Shown: positions 30,054 through 33,152 of the stretch, piece after piece | Layout of the letters: every line of letters begins with the position of its first letter | Numbering within the stretch: position 1 is the first letter of the stretch | Source: an uncultured Prevotellaceae bacterium | Lineage (GTDB): Bacteria > Bacteroidota > Bacteroidia > Bacteroidales > Bacteroidaceae | Direction of reading: 5' to 3' | Assembly (NCBI GenBank): GCA_902800495.1 | Contig: CADCET010000032.1 | Location: 1 to 33,152 of the forward strand | DNA length: 33,152 nt | Made by a program: the position numbers and the translations under genes | Notes under the pieces: model-generated | Database searches by the model: none | What the model saw: the letters and a program-made list of their open reading frames with translations, nothing else | What the model was told of the DNA's origin: nothing

Positions 30054-30719
30054 ATGAGTAAAGAGGAATTTGAGGCCTGTCTTGACAGGCAGGCCGACAA
30101 GATAGAGCTGATACGCCAGTCGGCTCACGACCTGCACCAGAGCGTGAACCAGACCTACGGCAATGGGCTGCCATACGGCTACCATCTCGACATGGTGGTG
30201 GCTGGTATCAGGGAGTTCGGCCATCTGGTATGCTGCGACGAGAACGACGTCCTTCCCCTGATGTTCGGCGGCTACTATCACGACAGCATCGAAGACGCCC
30301 GTCTGACGTATAATGACGTGAAGAAGCAGGCGCGCCAGATGATGACCGATGAGCAGGCTCTGTTGGCTGCGGAAATCGCCTATGCGCTGACCAATGACAA
30401 AGGCCGTACGAGAGCCGAGAGGGCAGGGGAGGCGTACTATCAGGGTATTCGCGAGACGCCCTACGCACCGTTTGTCAAGCTCTGCGACCGCTTGGCAAAC
30501 GTCACTTTCAGTTGTTCGGAAACAGACGACTCTAACGCCCGGATGAAGCTGATCTATAAGCGCGAGATGCCTCACTTCTTGTCGGCTATCAATACGCATA
30601 GCGACGACCCTCGGCTACAATTGCCTCACGAGACGTTGTTGAGACTGGCAGAAGTGTTGATTGACGATATGGGAAAAGGAGAAAAACTATTGGAATTATG
30701 GCAGCAGGGAAATGGATAG
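30054..30719 (+). CDS. HD-domain phosphohydrolase, RelA/SpoT-hydrolase-like
   Basis: 221 residues. The HD motif is [16 protein letters not shown] and the later [11 protein letters not shown] matches the KLADRLHN motif of (p)ppGpp hydrolases; an early His in [11 protein letters not shown] is the remaining likely metal ligand. There is no synthetase, TGS or ACT domain, so it resembles a stand-alone small alarmone hydrolase (MESH1-like), though other nucleotides may be substrates. The end overlaps the next gene by 22 nt, coupling it to a TerB/DnaJ protein. A tiny upstream frame overlaps its start. Confidence 0.82.
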   Translation: MSKEEFEACLDRQADKIELIRQSAHDLHQSVNQTYGNGLPYGYHLDMVVAGIREFGHLVCCDENDVLPLMFGGYYHDSIEDARLTYNDVKKQARQMMTDEQALLAAEIAYALTNDKGRTRAERAGEAYYQGIRETPYAPFVKLCDRLANVTFSCSETDDSNARMKLIYKREMPHFLSAINTHSDDPRLQLPHETLLRLAEVLIDDMGKGEKLLELWQQGNG

Positions 30720-31504
30720 GTGGTATCGTCGGATGGATGGCCGGAGGCCCGTTAGGCGCTCTGGCAGGCTATCTGATAGGCTCGCTCTTTGAGTCGGGCA
30801 TGGACTCGGTGAACAATTTCAGCAATGCAGGCACCTTCGGCTATGGGTCGGAGCGTGACGACGGCTTCTCTCAACAGCAATATCGGCAGGCGCAGGGCGA
30901 CCGCAACAGTTTCCTCTTCGCATTGCTCGTGCTGGCCTCGTATATTATCAAGGCCGACGGTAAGGCGATGCACTCTGAGATGGAGACGGTGCGCGGCATG
31001 TTGCGCCAGAACTTCGGCGAGCAGGCCGTCACGCAGGGTGACGACATCCTGAAGAAGCTCTTCGACGAGCAGCGACGGCAGGGCTGGATACGCTTCAAAT
31101 CCACCGTCCGCGACTGTTGCAGTCAGATGAACCGTAACATGGACTACTCACAGCGCCTGCAGCTGCTCGACTTCCTCTGTATGATAGCCCAGGCCGACGG
31201 TCATCTCGACCCTACGGAGGTGACTGCACTGGATGAGTGCGCCTCGTGGATGGGACTGTCTGCCGACGAGGTTGACTCTATGCTCAACATGGGGCACGAC
31301 GACCTGGAGTCGGCCTACAAGGTGCTTGGCGTATCGCCTGACGCTACTGACGACGAGGTGAAGAAGGCCTACCGTAAGCTGGCCCTCGAACACCATCCCG
31401 ACAAGGTGGCCGCCCTCGGCGAGGACGTACGCCGTGCCGCCGAGAAGAAGTTCCAGGAGATCAATGCCGCCAAGGAGCGCATCTGGAAAGCGCGAGGAAT
31501 GTAG
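30698..31504 (+). CDS. DjlA-like TerB / J-domain protein
   Basis: 268 residues in three parts: a glycine-zipper membrane segment at 7-32 ([21 protein letters not shown]), a TerB-like helical domain at about 70-190 with the acidic metal-binding type motifs [12 protein letters not shown] and [11 protein letters not shown], and a C-terminal J domain with the HPD motif in ALEHHPDKV. It matches DjlA-type membrane co-chaperones that stimulate DnaK. The start at 30698 overlaps the HD gene by 22 nt. The J domain is at the extreme C-terminus, as usual for DjlA. Confidence 0.92.
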   Translation: MAAGKWIGGIVGWMAGGPLGALAGYLIGSLFESGMDSVNNFSNAGTFGYGSERDDGFSQQQYRQAQGDRNSFLFALLVLASYIIKADGKAMHSEMETVRGMLRQNFGEQAVTQGDDILKKLFDEQRRQGWIRFKSTVRDCCSQMNRNMDYSQRLQLLDFLCMIAQADGHLDPTEVTALDECASWMGLSADEVDSMLNMGHDDLESAYKVLGVSPDATDDEVKKAYRKLALEHHPDKVAALGEDVRRAAEKKFQEINAAKERIWKARGM

Positions 31505-31543
31505 AAGAATTGAAGGACCAATAACTATTAATATCAACCAGCT

Positions 31544-33040
31544 ATGAAGAAAATCTTATTACCGCTTCTGCTCATGGTAGCTGTGTCTGCAGGTGCTGCA
31601 GAGAACCCCGTGTTGACGATTGAAGGTGGTCAGGTTCAGGGCGTTCTGGCCGATGACCATCCCGACGTGTTTGTCTATCGTGGCATTCCATACGCCGCAC
31701 CTCCCATCCGCGAGAACCGCTGGAAGGAACCGCAGCCCATCGTGCCCTGGAAAGGCGTGAAGATCTGCGACACTTTCGGCCGTCCCAGCTATCAGGCCAT
31801 TCAGTACACGGGTGGCTATTACACCGAGTGGGGCTATGGCAAGGAGGCCGCCTTCAGCGAGGACTGCCTGTATCTGAATGTATGGACGAAAGCTCCAGGA
31901 CAAGTCAACAAGAAACTGCCCGTCGCCCTGTGGATTCACGGTGGCGGCTATCGCGAGGGCTTCGGCTCAGAGCCTGAGTTCGACGGACAGGAGTGGGGCG
32001 CCAAGGACGTGGTGCTCGTCAGCATCAACTACCGTCTGGGCGTCTTCGGATTCCTGACGCATCCTGCCCTGAAGGAGGAAAGTCCCCATCATGTGTCGGG
32101 CAACTACGGCATTCTCGACCAGATAGAAGCCCTGAAGTGGATCAAGAAGAACATCGCTCAGTTTGGCGGCGACCCGGGCAACGTGACCATCTTCGGACAG
32201 AGTGCCGGAGGCGGCAGTGTGCGCACCCTCTGTGAGTCGCCCCTGGCCCGCGGCCTGTTCCACAAGGCTGTCATTATGAGTGCCCAGGGTCTCACCATCC
32301 CCGATGCCAACGGCAACCCGACGGGTGGTCGCTACAGTGGCGGAAGCGTTGAGGAGGCCGAGGCCAACGCCAAGAAAGTGTTCGACTGGGCCGGACTGAC
32401 CGACTTGCAGAAAATGCGTCAGGCATCGACAGAGACTGTCTTCGCACTGCCGACGCTTTACTATCAGATTAATGACGACGGGAAGCAGCCCAGCGGACCT
32501 ATGGCCTTCATGCGTCGCGGACTGCCCTTCATGCCGATGATTGACGGCTATGTCAGCAAGAAGAGCTTCGACGATGCCACCCGCGAGGGCACGTTGGCCG
32601 ACGTACCTTATATGATCGGCTTCACGCTGAACGACATGGGCAACATGGCCCCCAATATCGCCGAGTTCTGCAAGGTGCGTCAGAAGAAGGGCGGCAAGGC
32701 CTGGGCTTATCAGTTCGCCCGTCCGCTGCCCGACGACGGTTCGCATCCCGAGGTCACCCAGCGTCTGCGCGGTGCCTTCCACTCCAGCGACCTCTGGTTC
32801 GTATTCAAGTCGCTGAAGCACTGCTGGCGTCCCTGGACGAAGGGCGACTGGGACCTCTCCGAGAAGATGCTGACCGCATGGACCAACTTCGTCAAGTACG
32901 GCGACCCCAACGGTCCGAAGGGCGGCGCCTGGGCTCCCTGCACAGAAAAGGCCCCGAAGTTCATGGTCTTCAAGCTCGACGACAAGGACGCTGAGGCCTC
33001 CTTCTTCGGCGAGCCCGAGAAAGCCCCCGTAAGACAATAA
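31544..33040 (+). CDS. Type-B carboxylesterase/lipase, exported
   Basis: 498 residues with signal peptide KKILLPLLLMVAVSAGAA. Family landmarks are FVYRGIPYAAPP, EDCLYLNVWTKAP, the oxyanion HGGGY, and the nucleophile elbow FGQSAGGGS with Ser about 220; the catalytic His is about 413 in GAFHSSDLW. The acidic triad member is not obvious, with TLNDMGNM in the region where it is usual. It hydrolyses esters, probably of a dietary or plant carbohydrate or lipid, in the periplasm or outside. No promoter is seen in the 39-bp gap after the DnaJ gene, which again contains a GAATTGAAGG stretch, so it may be co-transcribed. Confidence 0.92.
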   Translation: MKKILLPLLLMVAVSAGAAENPVLTIEGGQVQGVLADDHPDVFVYRGIPYAAPPIRENRWKEPQPIVPWKGVKICDTFGRPSYQAIQYTGGYYTEWGYGKEAAFSEDCLYLNVWTKAPGQVNKKLPVALWIHGGGYREGFGSEPEFDGQEWGAKDVVLVSINYRLGVFGFLTHPALKEESPHHVSGNYGILDQIEALKWIKKNIAQFGGDPGNVTIFGQSAGGGSVRTLCESPLARGLFHKAVIMSAQGLTIPDANGNPTGGRYSGGSVEEAEANAKKVFDWAGLTDLQKMRQASTETVFALPTLYYQINDDGKQPSGPMAFMRRGLPFMPMIDGYVSKKSFDDATREGTLADVPYMIGFTLNDMGNMAPNIAEFCKVRQKKGGKAWAYQFARPLPDDGSHPEVTQRLRGAFHSSDLWFVFKSLKHCWRPWTKGDWDLSEKMLTAWTNFVKYGDPNGPKGGAWAPCTEKAPKFMVFKLDDKDAEASFFGEPEKAPVRQ

Positions 33041-33152
33041 GAACATGAAAGGAATTATTGCTGTCCGATAAAAATCGGAATTGATTAATATTCGTTTGAA
33101 ACCGCCTTTAGACAGGCAGATTTAGTTCTCGTTTCCAAAAGTAACCCCTCCT
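33041..33152. other. Trailing non-coding sequence
   Basis: After the esterase stop there is only a tiny ATG frame ending at 33071 and a weak hairpin CCGATAAAAATCGG at 33065-33078, which might contribute to termination. No further gene start is seen before the window ends. Confidence 0.4.

Overview
This window looks like a chromosomal segment of a Bacteroidales bacterium, most likely Prevotella or a close relative. The reasons are the promoter type seen repeatedly (a TTTG element about 20 bp before TAnnTTTG), the absence of Shine-Dalgarno sites, a surface-type lipoprotein signal (Cys followed by Ser-Asp-Asp), and the gene families present. No rRNA, tRNA, CRISPR array or complete insertion sequence was seen.

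Layout. (1) 1-2264: the 5' part of a minus-strand PLD/SNF2 helicase, preceded by a leader of about 330 nt that holds a strikingly structured 117-nt RNA. (2) 2711-4654: an M13 metallopeptidase lipoprotein, divergent from the next operon across two interleaved promoters. (3) 4761-17748: a twelve-gene plus-strand operon resembling the transport and tailoring half of an aryl-polyene/flexirubin-type lipid cluster. It encodes a LolA-like carrier, a small exported protein, a hotdog dehydratase, a GT2, an MMPL exporter fused to an acyltransferase, two CrtI-like flavoproteins, a radical SAM protein, a hypothetical, an alpha/beta hydrolase, a second acyltransferase and a TPR protein. Ketosynthase, ACP and ligase genes are not here. 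(4) 17830-22433: a Phe/Tyr biosynthesis operon (prephenate dehydratase, aminotransferase, DAHP synthase-chorismate mutase, prephenate dehydrogenase). It is preceded by a Tyr/Phe-rich leader peptide and an attenuator, and interrupted by a shrunken GxxExxY gene bracketed by two palindromes. (5) 22446-28373: minus-strand genes comprising a WYL regulator, a more AT-rich accessory block (unknown coiled-coil membrane protein, helical protein, small membrane protein, broken Ntn-hydrolase, possible UDG-like protein, zinc ribbon), a probable 6S RNA and a small membrane protein. (6) 28374-29005: a gene-free, repeat-rich stretch. (7) 29006-33040: an EamA transporter, an HD phosphohydrolase, a TerB/DnaJ protein and a type-B carboxylesterase.

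The operons in regions 3 and 4 lie head to tail. Region 4 makes aromatic precursors, and an aryl-polyene-type pathway would need an aromatic head group, but a functional link is only inference.

The main themes worth a second look are: the structured RNA ahead of the helicase; several unrelated families of short palindromic or tandem repeats that sit between genes and also in frame inside two membrane transporter genes; a textbook Tyr/Phe attenuator; two nearly identical 40-bp promoter segments; two apparent leaderless genes; and an unrecognised membrane/coiled-coil gene block.
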